A stretch of 9,650 bases of DNA from Anaerolineae bacterium (GTDB lineage Bacteria; Chloroflexota; Anaerolineae; Aggregatilineales; Aggregatilineaceae). The position numbers and the translations under genes were made by a program. Where the stretch lies: assembly GCA_020848665.1 (NCBI GenBank), contig JADLHR010000272.1:1-9650 (forward strand), given 5' to 3'. The notes under the pieces are model-generated. The model searched no databases and had not been told where the DNA came from. It saw nothing but the letters and a program-made list of their open reading frames with translations. Of the stretch, positions 1 through 6,412 are shown piece by piece; the first letter of the stretch is position 1, and each line of letters opens with the position of its first letter.

Positions 1-41
1 ACGTTTCGTGCGAAATGTCAACCACCCAGGGCCGCGCCGGC
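1..41. other. Non-coding left edge downstream of tadC with a -35-like site and small inverted repeats
   Basis: After the tadC stop the minus strand shows TTGACA (21-16), a perfect -35 hexamer, with the inverted repeat TTTCG-TG-CGAAA (4-15) in the place of the spacer. Any -10 would fall outside the window, so a promoter cannot be confirmed. A GC-only hairpin (GGCCG-CGC-CGGCC, 30-42) overlaps the tadC stop codon but has no T-run. Confidence 0.2.
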
Positions 42-986
42 CTAGATTCCTCCCATAACACCCGTCTCAAGCAAGATAATCACCGATGGCCCAAGGAGCA
101 CGATCCAGATCGAAGGGAAGATCAGCAGGACCATCGGGATAATCATCTTCACGGGCGCCTGCTGCGCCTTCTCCTGCGCACGCTGGCGGCGCTTAACGCG
201 CATCTGATCAGACTGAATGCGCAGGATTTTGACGATACTGACGCCGAGCTGCTCGGCTTGAATCAGCGCCGCGACAAAGCTGGTCACGTCGGGCACTTCC
301 ATCCGGCGCGACATGTCACGCAGCGCCTCGCTGCGCCGCTTGCCGAGCTGGATTTCTTGCAGTACACGCCCAAACGCAAGCGCCAGGTCATCGTCCCATT
401 TCTCGTACACTTTGCCCATCGCCTGCTCGAAGCCAAGGCCCGCTTCGACGCAGATTGTCAGCAGGTCGAGCGCGTTGGGCAGGGCTTTGGTGATTTTGTC
501 CTTACGGCGGCTGATCTGGCTCTTGAGTTGCAAGACTGGCAGGTAATAGCCGAGCAGGATGCCGCCAATAACCCCCAGGATGCTCTTGGTCGGCCCCCAA
601 TCCGTCACCAGGAAGAACAGAACAAACGCCCCGCCACCCATCGCCAGCGTCAGCGCGACGCGCTGCCCGAAGAAGGTTGCCGGGTCCATCGACTGCGACT
701 TGCCCGCCAGCTCGAGCTGGTGGCGGATGTGCTCGATCTGGTGCTCTGGGTTGAAACGCACCGCGAGGCGTGCCAGCCACCTGTACGCTGGCACGATGAC
801 GCGTTCCTGCATCGAGAGCGACAGCTCGATTTCCTCCAGCGACGCGGGCACCTCGCGGTCGCCATACTCAGCCAGGCGGCGCTGAAGCGGGTCCACGCCC
901 GCATCTTCACGCATGCCGACCCGCACGAGGCCCACAATCAGGATGAGGGCCACGACGCCGAGACCGATGATTCCAACGAGAGGCAT
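42..986 (-). CDS. tadC: Tad pilus inner-membrane platform protein TadC
   Basis: A 314-residue T2SSF/GspF-family protein, paralogous to TadB and of usual TadC length. Membrane helices lie at about 5-22, 111-127, 133-153 and 281-306. The GspF-type cytoplasmic domain lies between the third and fourth, with ALPNALDLLTICVEAGLGF and VSFIQAEQLG-like sequence (TSFVAALIQAEQLGVSI at 235-251). The pairing tadB-tadC in this order is a hallmark of Tad loci. The Shine-Dalgarno is weak (GAGG, 12 nt upstream), which suggests coupling to tadB translation across the 28-nt gap. The gene is complete; TAG is at 42-44. Confidence 0.94.
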   Translation of the reverse strand: MPLVGIIGLGVVALILIVGLVRVGMREDAGVDPLQRRLAEYGDREVPASLEEIELSLSMQERVIVPAYRWLARLAVRFNPEHQIEHIRHQLELAGKSQSMDPATFFGQRVALTLAMGGGAFVLFFLVTDWGPTKSILGVIGGILLGYYLPVLQLKSQISRRKDKITKALPNALDLLTICVEAGLGFEQAMGKVYEKWDDDLALAFGRVLQEIQLGKRRSEALRDMSRRMEVPDVTSFVAALIQAEQLGVSIVKILRIQSDQMRVKRRQRAQEKAQQAPVKMIIPMVLLIFPSIWIVLLGPSVIILLETGVMGGI

Positions 987-1014
987 AGTCTTTTCGATCC
1001 TCGCTTTCGCGGCG

Positions 1015-2001
1015 TCAGTAGTCGATGCTCACGATCTTCTGGATAATCGCTGCACCCGTCCCGATCAACCCCAGGCCGAGACCCAGCATCGGCCAGCCGC
1101 ACATGCGGTTCTCGACCAGGCCGCCCATATAGCCAGGGCTGACAACCATCAGAAACAGCGTCAGGATAATGGGCAGCAGCGAGATCAGCCAGCCGGTGAT
1201 CCGGCCCTGCGAGGTCAGCACGCGGATCTCGCCTTTCAGCTTGATTCGCTCGCGGATCGTGTGCGCGATTGCATCCAGGATCTCGGCCAGATTACCACCG
1301 ACCTCGCGCTGGATGTTGACGGCTGTATTCACCAGGTCCATATCCTCGCTTGGCATACGGTTCAGCAGGTGCGCAAGCGCGTCCTCCGTCGAAATACCAA
1401 GCTGGGCTTCCTGCACGACGCGGCGGAACTCAGTCGCGGTCGGGTCCGGCGCCTCCTTCGAGATAGCCTCCATCGCCTGCATGACTGAATAGCCGGAACG
1501 CAGGGCGTTGACCCACAGTGAGATTGTATCGGGAAGCTGGTTCTCAAACGCGCGCAGCCGCTGCCCCTGTTTGCGCGCGACATAGAATCGCGGAAAGAAC
1601 AGGCCGACGACGCCGAGCACCGCCCCGGCAATCGGGTTGCCGAAGATGATGAACCAGCCAATCAGAAACGCGCCGATACCAGAAATGATGTGGAGTGAGA
1701 AGAACTCAGCAACCGTCAGCTTGAGGTCGGCGCGCGCCAACTGCACGCGCCACTTCCGGGCAAACTCACGCTCGGCCAGCGCGTTATCCAACCGTGCGGT
1801 CAGGACGCTGACCTCCGCCGCCGTTTCCTCCGGGCGCGACTCGTTGAAGCCCGCGAACGTGCTGCCGAAATCCGAGGCGTAACGATCCAGCCGCTCCTCG
1901 ATTTCTTCCTGGCGCTCGGATCGGATGCTCACGATGCCGGCGAGCAGAATGAGCACCGCCACAAACCCAGCCGCCCCAGCAATGATTAGTTCCGTACCCA
2001 T
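1015..2001 (-). CDS. tadB: Tad pilus inner-membrane platform protein TadB
   Basis: A 328-residue protein of the T2SSF/GspF family, the usual length for TadB. It has an N-terminal membrane helix (about 5-24), a charged cytoplasmic stretch, a membrane pair (about 103-140), the GspF-type domain (about 150-265) with NQLPDTISLWVNALRSGYSVMQAMEAISKE split over positions 154-183 and NTAVNIQREVGGNLAEIL at 225-242, then C-terminal membrane helices (about 268-287 and 304-321). It ends in KIVSIDY, similar to the basic-hydrophobic ends of other TadB proteins. With TadC it forms the membrane platform coupled to the CpaF motor. GGGAGG lies 10 nt before the ATG. The stop codon is 28 nt before tadC. Confidence 0.95.
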   Translation of the reverse strand: MGTELIIAGAAGFVAVLILLAGIVSIRSERQEEIEERLDRYASDFGSTFAGFNESRPEETAAEVSVLTARLDNALAEREFARKWRVQLARADLKLTVAEFFSLHIISGIGAFLIGWFIIFGNPIAGAVLGVVGLFFPRFYVARKQGQRLRAFENQLPDTISLWVNALRSGYSVMQAMEAISKEAPDPTATEFRRVVQEAQLGISTEDALAHLLNRMPSEDMDLVNTAVNIQREVGGNLAEILDAIAHTIRERIKLKGEIRVLTSQGRITGWLISLLPIILTLFLMVVSPGYMGGLVENRMCGWPMLGLGLGLIGTGAAIIQKIVSIDY

Positions 2002-2072
2002 AGGGCGCTAGCCTCCCTCACCCCGCCGATCGCGCTGCTGCCTGAGCCTGTGAGCCGAACGGCGGCCCACGA

Positions 2073-3476
2073 CTAGTAGCGCGACATCCCGATCCCGAAC
2101 ACTGAGGGTGGCAGATGGATCCCGGCCGCCTCGATCCGGTCGATGAACTTGGGGCGCAGCCCAGTTGGGCGAATCCGCCCGATGACCTTCCCGGCTTCCA
2201 GACCAACCTGCTCGAACTCGAAGATGTCCGACATCGTGATGATGTCGCCTTCCATCCCCTGAATCTCGGTGATCTTGACGATCTTGCGCGTGCCGTCCCG
2301 CAGACGCTCCTCGTGAACGACCAGGTCCAGCGCCGACGCCACCTGCTCGCGGATCGCGCGAACCGGCAAGTCCATTCCCGCCATCAGGCACATTACTTCC
2401 AGACGAGACAGCGTGTCGCGCGGGCTATTGGAGTGGCAGGTCGTTAGCGAGCCTTCATGACCCGTATTCATCGCCTGGAGCATGTCCAGCGCCTCGCCCG
2501 CGCGGCACTCGCCGACCACAATTCGGTCGGGGCGCATACGCAGCGAGTTAACCACCAGGTCGCGGATATTAACTTCGCCGCGCCCCTCGATATTGGGCGG
2601 GCGGCTTTCCAGTGACACGACATGCTCCTGGCGGAGCTGAAGCTCGGCGGCGTTCTCAATCGTTACAATCCGCTCATCATTAGGAATGAAGCCCGACAGA
2701 ACGTTGAGCAGCGTCGTCTTGCCAGAGCCGGTGCCGCCCGAGACGACGATATTCAGGCGCGCAATCACTGCCGCGCGCAGAAATTCCGCGACTTCGGGCG
2801 TCAGCGTGCCATACCGGATCAGGTCCTCGACCATGAAGGGCCGCTTGGAGAACTTGCGGATGGTGATTGTCGGTCCGCAGAGCGCAATCGGACGAATCAC
2901 CGCGTTCACACGAGAGCCGTCGGGCAGGCGCGCGTCGACCGTCGGTGAGCTTTCGTCGATGCGGCGGCCCAGTGGCGCAACGATCCGGTCCAGCACGCGC
3001 AGCACGTGATCTTCGTCCTCGAAGGTCACATTCGAGCGCGTGATGTTGCCCGCGATCTCGATGTAGATGTTCTTCGGCCCATTGACCATGATCTCAGTAA
3101 TGTTGTCTTCGGCCAGCAGCGGCTCCAGCGGCCCAAAGCCAAGGATTTCGGCGACAATCGCCTCGAACAGGCGCTGCCGCTCGGCCCGGCCCAGGACGAT
3201 CGCCTCCTCAGCCAGAATCGTGCTGAACAACTCCTCGATCGTCGCGCGCACGGACGGCGAGCGCGGGTCTACGCTGGTGTCGAGTTCCGCCAGCAGCTTG
3301 TTCTGCACCCGTGCCTTGAGGTCCAGGTAGGTATTCGCCTCGCCGCGCGCGGCAACCACAGTCCCCGATGGCGGTGGCACGGGAGTACGCCGGCGCATTG
3401 CGCCCAGCTTAGACTGGTCGGCGTCGCCCGGCTGATCATCCTGCCCCCCACGTTCGATCCGTCGTAACAATGACAT
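2073..3476 (-). CDS. cpaF: Tad pilus secretion ATPase CpaF/TadA
   Basis: A 467-residue cytoplasmic ATPase of the type II/IV secretion superfamily, a normal length for TadA/CpaF. The N-terminal about 45 residues are charged and Pro-rich. A helical N-domain follows, with GFGPLEPLLAEDNITEIMVNGP as in all CpaF proteins. The C-terminal ATPase core has Walker A GGTGSGKTT (247-255, K253), the Asp box RIVTIENAAEL (E274, with N275 where Asp is usual), Walker B-type RPDRIVVGECRAGEALDML (E323), and the His box GHEGSLTTCHSNSP (H340, H348). It forms a hexamer that drives assembly of Flp-type pilins through TadB/TadC. The gene is 36 nt downstream of cpaE and 71 nt upstream of tadB, so it is surely cotranscribed with them. 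The start at 3476 rests on the AGGAGG at 6-nt spacing. Confidence 0.96.
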   Translation of the reverse strand: MSLLRRIERGGQDDQPGDADQSKLGAMRRRTPVPPPSGTVVAARGEANTYLDLKARVQNKLLAELDTSVDPRSPSVRATIEELFSTILAEEAIVLGRAERQRLFEAIVAEILGFGPLEPLLAEDNITEIMVNGPKNIYIEIAGNITRSNVTFEDEDHVLRVLDRIVAPLGRRIDESSPTVDARLPDGSRVNAVIRPIALCGPTITIRKFSKRPFMVEDLIRYGTLTPEVAEFLRAAVIARLNIVVSGGTGSGKTTLLNVLSGFIPNDERIVTIENAAELQLRQEHVVSLESRPPNIEGRGEVNIRDLVVNSLRMRPDRIVVGECRAGEALDMLQAMNTGHEGSLTTCHSNSPRDTLSRLEVMCLMAGMDLPVRAIREQVASALDLVVHEERLRDGTRKIVKITEIQGMEGDIITMSDIFEFEQVGLEAGKVIGRIRPTGLRPKFIDRIEAAGIHLPPSVFGIGMSRY

Positions 3477-3482
3477 TCCCAA

Positions 3483-3488
3483 CCTCCT
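3483..3488 (-). promoter_or_regulatory. Strong ribosome binding site AGGAGG that sets the cpaF start
   Basis: AGGAGG on the minus strand lies 6 nt before the ATG at 3476. A TTG at 3482 in the same frame would touch the Shine-Dalgarno sequence with no spacing, so the ATG is the better start. Confidence 0.85.
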
Positions 3489-3512
3489 GCCACCCTAACC
3501 TACGGAAGGAGA

Positions 3513-4835
3513 CTACCCTGTGCCGCCAAACAGCGCGCGTAACCCGCTCTTTGAGCGCTGCGCCTGCTGTTCGGCGGTCTGGGGTGGTTCCTCGTCCGCC
3601 TCAATGGACTTGCGAAGTAACTCGGCCAGCTCGGCCAACTCCTTGCCGGGCGAACGCGATTTCTGCTTGGCGACTAGGGGGACCCCCTGGTTGACCGAGG
3701 TGAGGACGGTTCGCTCGTCCAATGGAATCGACAGCGCGACCTCTTTCTTAAGATGCGCCGCAATGGACTCGGCAGGCACCGTGCCCCGGCCGCGTTCCTT
3801 TTCGTTGACGGTGCGATTTAATACAAAGACAATTTTATCTGATAACTTGGCGGGTTTCTCCAGGTTATCAAAAATCTCTAACATCTTGCGCGTATTGCGT
3901 ACCGAGGGGATAGTGGGCACCGCAACCAGCACAATCCGCTCCGCCATCTCGAACAGCTTAAGCGTCAGGTCATCGTACTGCACCGGCGCGTCAAGCACAA
4001 TGTAATCGTACAGCGGTGTACAGGCCGCAATCACTGCCTGCATTGCCTCCGTCGTGATGTCGTAGGCGTGCTCAGGATGGCTTGGCGCGACCAGCACGCG
4101 CAACCCGCTACCGTGCGTCATCAGGACGTTGTCGATCAACTCGCGGTCAATATCGCTGACAACCTTCGTCAGGTCAGCGATGCTCGACTGCGACTGCAAA
4201 TTCAGGAAAGCATCCACGTCGCCGAACTGAAGATTGCAATCGATCAGCAGCACTCGCGTGTCGGGCCGCATCAGCGCCGCGGCGAGGTTGGTAGCGACGG
4301 TCGTCACCCCGACGCCTCCCTGCGGGCTGTAGACTACGATCACGTGCCCGGCCCCGGTAGCCTGCTCGGCAACCGGCTTGTGCGCGGCATCGAGCGGCCG
4401 TCCCAGCGCGGCGCCAAGCGAGGCCTCCTGTTGGCGGATCGGCTCGTTGCGCTCGTACACCCGCCGGATGGTGGTGTATAGCTCCTCGCTGGCGATCGGC
4501 TTGGTCAGATAATCGCGCGCGCCAGCTAGCATCGCCTGTCGCAGATAGCCTGGCTCGCTTTGCACCGATATGATTACCACGGCAGCGGTTCGAACTGCGG
4601 TACTGATCGCCTTGGTCGCCGTGATACCGTCCATATCCGGCATGTTAATATCCATTAAGACAACATCGGGGCGGGTATCGGTCGCGATCTTGACCGCTTC
4701 GCGCCCCGTACCGGCCATGCCGACGACCTGGATATCGGCCTCGAAAGCGAGCAGCTTGCGAATGTTCTCGCGCGTATCGGGGATATCGTCGACGATCAAG
4801 ACCTTGATAACTTCGCGTGGTGTTCCGGCGCTCAT
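3513..4835 (-). CDS. cpaE: CpaE/TadZ-like pilus localisation ATPase: receiver domain fused to ParA/MinD-like domain
   Basis: A 440-residue protein. Residues about 10-125 are a receiver domain with the acidic pair D16/D17, phospho-acceptor D62 in VLMDINMPDMDG, S90 and K112 in LTKP. Residues about 164-410 are a ParA/MinD-type domain. Its Walker A region reads SPQGGVGVTT, with Q172 and V177 where ordinary ParA proteins have the signature and Walker lysines. LLIDCNLQFGD (D199) and YIVLDAPV (D282) follow. CpaE/TadZ proteins are atypical ATPases that place the Tad machine, often at a pole. The tail is an acidic/Gln linker ending in KSGLRALFGGTG, which resembles the membrane-binding tail of MinD. 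The start has GGAAGG 9 nt upstream. A stretch near residues 315-345 uses AT-rich codons, including several TTA leucines, unlike the rest of the gene. cpaF follows 36 nt later. Confidence 0.92.
   Translation of the reverse strand: MSAGTPREVIKVLIVDDIPDTRENIRKLLAFEADIQVVGMAGTGREAVKIATDTRPDVVLMDINMPDMDGITATKAISTAVRTAAVVIISVQSEPGYLRQAMLAGARDYLTKPIASEELYTTIRRVYERNEPIRQQEASLGAALGRPLDAAHKPVAEQATGAGHVIVVYSPQGGVGVTTVATNLAAALMRPDTRVLLIDCNLQFGDVDAFLNLQSQSSIADLTKVVSDIDRELIDNVLMTHGSGLRVLVAPSHPEHAYDITTEAMQAVIAACTPLYDYIVLDAPVQYDDLTLKLFEMAERIVLVAVPTIPSVRNTRKMLEIFDNLEKPAKLSDKIVFVLNRTVNEKERGRGTVPAESIAAHLKKEVALSIPLDERTVLTSVNQGVPLVAKQKSRSPGKELAELAELLRKSIEADEEPPQTAEQQAQRSKSGLRALFGGTG
3840..3870. repeat. Inverted repeat, 11-bp arms with one mismatch, inside cpaE
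   Basis: TGATAACTTGG (3840-3850) and CCAGGTTATCA (3860-3870) are reverse complements except for one position, around a 9-nt centre. The repeat lies within coding sequence for residues about 323-333 of CpaE, in the AT-rich codon patch. The arms are AT-rich at the outer end, unlike most short repeats in this GC-rich DNA. Its role is unknown; possible roles are an internal operator or an mRNA hairpin. Confidence 0.5.
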
Positions 4836-4923
4836 ACGCTACGACCTTCCAGTGAAAAGTGGCTGCCGCTCAAACGGGGACCCTAATGCCTCCCGCGCCG
4901 GTCGCCCTGGTAATAGGTAGAGA

Positions 4924-4968
4924 GGAGGAGAGCACGCGCCTGCACGAACGGAGCCTGCTCTCTGCTCC
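4924..4968. other. Stem-loop in the cpaB-cpaE intergenic gap
   Basis: On the minus strand GGAG-CA-GAGAGCA (4968-4956) can pair with TGCTCTC-CTCC (4934-4924), giving 11 pairs with a 2-nt bulge around a 21-nt loop. There is no T-run after it, so it is not a typical terminator. It lies 24 nt after the cpaB stop codon in the 156-nt gap before cpaE. It could be an RNA processing or stabilising element that sets different levels of CpaB and the downstream proteins. I see no good promoter in the rest of the gap. Confidence 0.35.
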
Positions 4969-4991
4969 CCGATGAGAAACTCTGCATTCGC

Positions 4992-6197
4992 TTACGGCAC
5001 AGCCTGCTCGCTGCCTTCCGCGAGCAGATTCGACAGCGAGCCGATGTTAAAGCGGCGCACGCTGCGGATCGGCGGCTCCAGCGAGAAGGGCAGCGCGGCC
5101 GGCTGCGTGATGTTGAAGTTCTGAATCATATACTGCAATGACACAGCTTCGGTTTGGGTGACCGCGCGATCGCCGGCTGCGCGCAGCGCCAGCGTGATCG
5201 GAATCTGCGAATCGATGGCCCACACCAGTCCCAGCGCATCCTGTGGCGTCACGGCCAGCGTGATGATGGTTGGCGCGTAGGGCGTCGCGGTCGGAACCGC
5301 CGTGGGCGGCGCGTTCTGCTGGGCCTCGCCAGGGGGCGGAGGCGCCGCCTCGACGACAATCGGCGTCGGCGTCGCTCCGACGATATTCCCACCAGGTGGG
5401 AAGTAGCCCACATGTACCACCCAGGCATCGGTAATCGTGCGCTGCGTGACCAGCCGCGGACGCTGAGCAGTTTCGCTCGGCCCGACCAGAATGCCTTCCG
5501 GCGAGAGCGTGCTCGCCTCGACGCGGCCCTGGCGCGGTGCGCCGATGACCATTTCGCCCGTCTCCGCGCGGGTAATCACCGAGATCGTGTTCGGCAGGCG
5601 CGTCTGGAAATCCTCGTCAACATCGACGAACAGGAATGACATGATCACGTCAACATAGTCACCCGGCTGCAAGCCGTACGCCACCTGTCCGATGCCGGTC
5701 GGGTCGAGCGGGACCGAGATCGCAACCCACGACCGATCCGCTGGCAGCCCTGCCATCAGCGCCGCCGCGTCGGACCCGGTTTCCGCGATCTCGTACAGGT
5801 TATCAACCACCTGCCGGCCTAGCACCGGTGCGCCCCGGAAAATGTCTGTCCGCGCGATCCGCCCTACGACTTCGCCCGTCTCAACGAAGTAGTTTCCGGC
5901 TTCCGGCAAGGCGTCCTCCGGCCAGGGCTGGACCGCGACCCCATCTTCAGGGATGGTCAGCCCGCGCGGCAGGTCCTGAATCGCAACGACGATGTTGACC
6001 ATATTGCGGACGATGGGCGTCATATCCCCCGCCCCCACTAGTCCGGGTTGTTCGCCTCCGGCGTCCTCCACCTGTGCCGAACCGGCGGTGTCAGGCCCCG
6101 CTTCTTCTTCGTTCTGAGGAAGCACGAAGAACACCACAATCACCAGCGCAACCAGCAGAATGATCGCGCCGATTAAGATCAGTACTCGACCGCGCAT
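4992..6197 (-). CDS. cpaB: Tad pilus assembly protein CpaB/RcpC (SAF domain)
   Basis: A 401-residue protein anchored by one N-terminal membrane segment (about residues 5-26), followed by an acidic linker, so most of it lies outside the cytoplasmic membrane. Residues about 67-130 form an SAF-like domain (VNIVVAIQDLPRGLTIPEDGV ... GRIARTDIFRGAPVLGRQVV). The RcpC/CpaB part follows, with ISVPLDPTGIGQVAYGLQPGDYVDVIMSF and, later, IITLAVTPQDALGLVWAIDSQIPITLALRAAGD. Between these conserved blocks is a Pro/Thr/Ala-rich insertion (about 276-309). In diderms CpaB works with the secretin; no secretin gene is seen here, so it may instead support the pilus at the cell surface or wall. GGAGGG lies 6 nt before the ATG, which fixes the start. 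It is the first gene of the Tad operon. Confidence 0.9.
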   Translation of the reverse strand: MRGRVLILIGAIILLVALVIVVFFVLPQNEEEAGPDTAGSAQVEDAGGEQPGLVGAGDMTPIVRNMVNIVVAIQDLPRGLTIPEDGVAVQPWPEDALPEAGNYFVETGEVVGRIARTDIFRGAPVLGRQVVDNLYEIAETGSDAAALMAGLPADRSWVAISVPLDPTGIGQVAYGLQPGDYVDVIMSFLFVDVDEDFQTRLPNTISVITRAETGEMVIGAPRQGRVEASTLSPEGILVGPSETAQRPRLVTQRTITDAWVVHVGYFPPGGNIVGATPTPIVVEAAPPPPGEAQQNAPPTAVPTATPYAPTIITLAVTPQDALGLVWAIDSQIPITLALRAAGDRAVTQTEAVSLQYMIQNFNITQPAALPFSLEPPIRSVRRFNIGSLSNLLAEGSEQAVP

Positions 6198-6284
6198 AGT
6201 GTTCCCTCCCCAAGCGTTGGCGCCGGTGAACCAGGAGCCAAAAAATGCCCTATCGAATGCAGTTCTTTCATCAGTGTAGTCAGA

Positions 6285-6299
6285 TGCGCAATTCGCGCA
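6285..6299. promoter_or_regulatory. Inverted repeat TGCGC-AATTC-GCGCA in the cpaB leader
   Basis: Perfect 5-bp arms around a 5-nt AT-rich centre, about 15-30 nt downstream of the predicted Tad transcription start. Read on the minus strand it also contains TTGCGC twice, as a direct repeat at 9-nt spacing. It could be an operator or a small leader hairpin. It shares the core TGCGCA with the palindrome in the response regulator leader. Short GC-rich repeats are common here, so confidence is low. Confidence 0.2.
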
Positions 6300-6320
6300 A
6301 ACGGGCCGATAGTCCCATTC

Positions 6321-6348
6321 AGTATAAAAAACAAACTGAGACCGGCAA
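6321..6348 (-). promoter_or_regulatory. Candidate promoter of the Tad operon, overlapping the upstream terminator
   Basis: TTGCCG (6348-6343, 4 of 6 to the -35 consensus), a 16-nt spacer, then TATACT (6326-6321, 5 of 6 to the -10). The -35 lies within the terminator stem, and the terminator's T-run forms the end of the spacer. Transcription would start near 6314 and give a leader of about 115 nt before cpaB. This AT-rich 215-bp gap is the largest within the regulator-to-tadC gene set and the natural place for an operon promoter. No expression data are available. Confidence 0.5.
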
Positions 6349-6374
6349 GCGAAAAGCTAATGACCGCTCTCAGT
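6326..6374 (-). terminator. Rho-independent terminator of the regulator-kinase operon
   Basis: On the minus strand, 38 nt after the kinase stop codon, ACTGAGA (6374-6368) pairs perfectly with TCTCAGT (6341-6335). A G/G mismatch and a further CGG/CCG pairing lie inside, around an 18-nt loop. The stem is followed at once by TTGTTTTTT (6334-6326). There is no comparable T-run in the opposite orientation, so it acts on leftward transcription. It separates the two-component genes from the Tad genes. Confidence 0.75.
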
Positions 6375-6412
6375 AAAACTACCGATTCTCGTAATGGCTG
6401 AATTACCCGCGA

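Noticed and set aside
30..42. Hairpin GGCCG-CGC-CGGCC at the tadC stop codon as a terminator
   Set aside because: The stem is only 5 bp and no T-run follows on the minus strand.
15..1046. Long plus-strand open frame (343 codons) opposite tadC
   Set aside because: It is the antisense of a clear tadC gene. Its product is rich in Arg/His/Gln/Asp with no recognisable domain, typical of a shadow frame in GC-rich DNA. Other long plus-strand frames (for example 3006-3467, 5154-5639, 7076-7669, 8623-9150) were rejected for the same reason.
2646..2656. Asn in place of Asp in the CpaF Asp box (VTIENAAEL) as evidence of an inactive ATPase
   Set aside because: The Walker A lysine, the key glutamates and both His-box histidines are intact, and the Asp-to-Asn change is mild, so the motor is probably active.
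3477..3482. TTG start for cpaF at 3482
   Set aside because: It would leave no space between the AGGAGG and the start codon; the ATG at 3476 has the ideal 6-nt spacing.
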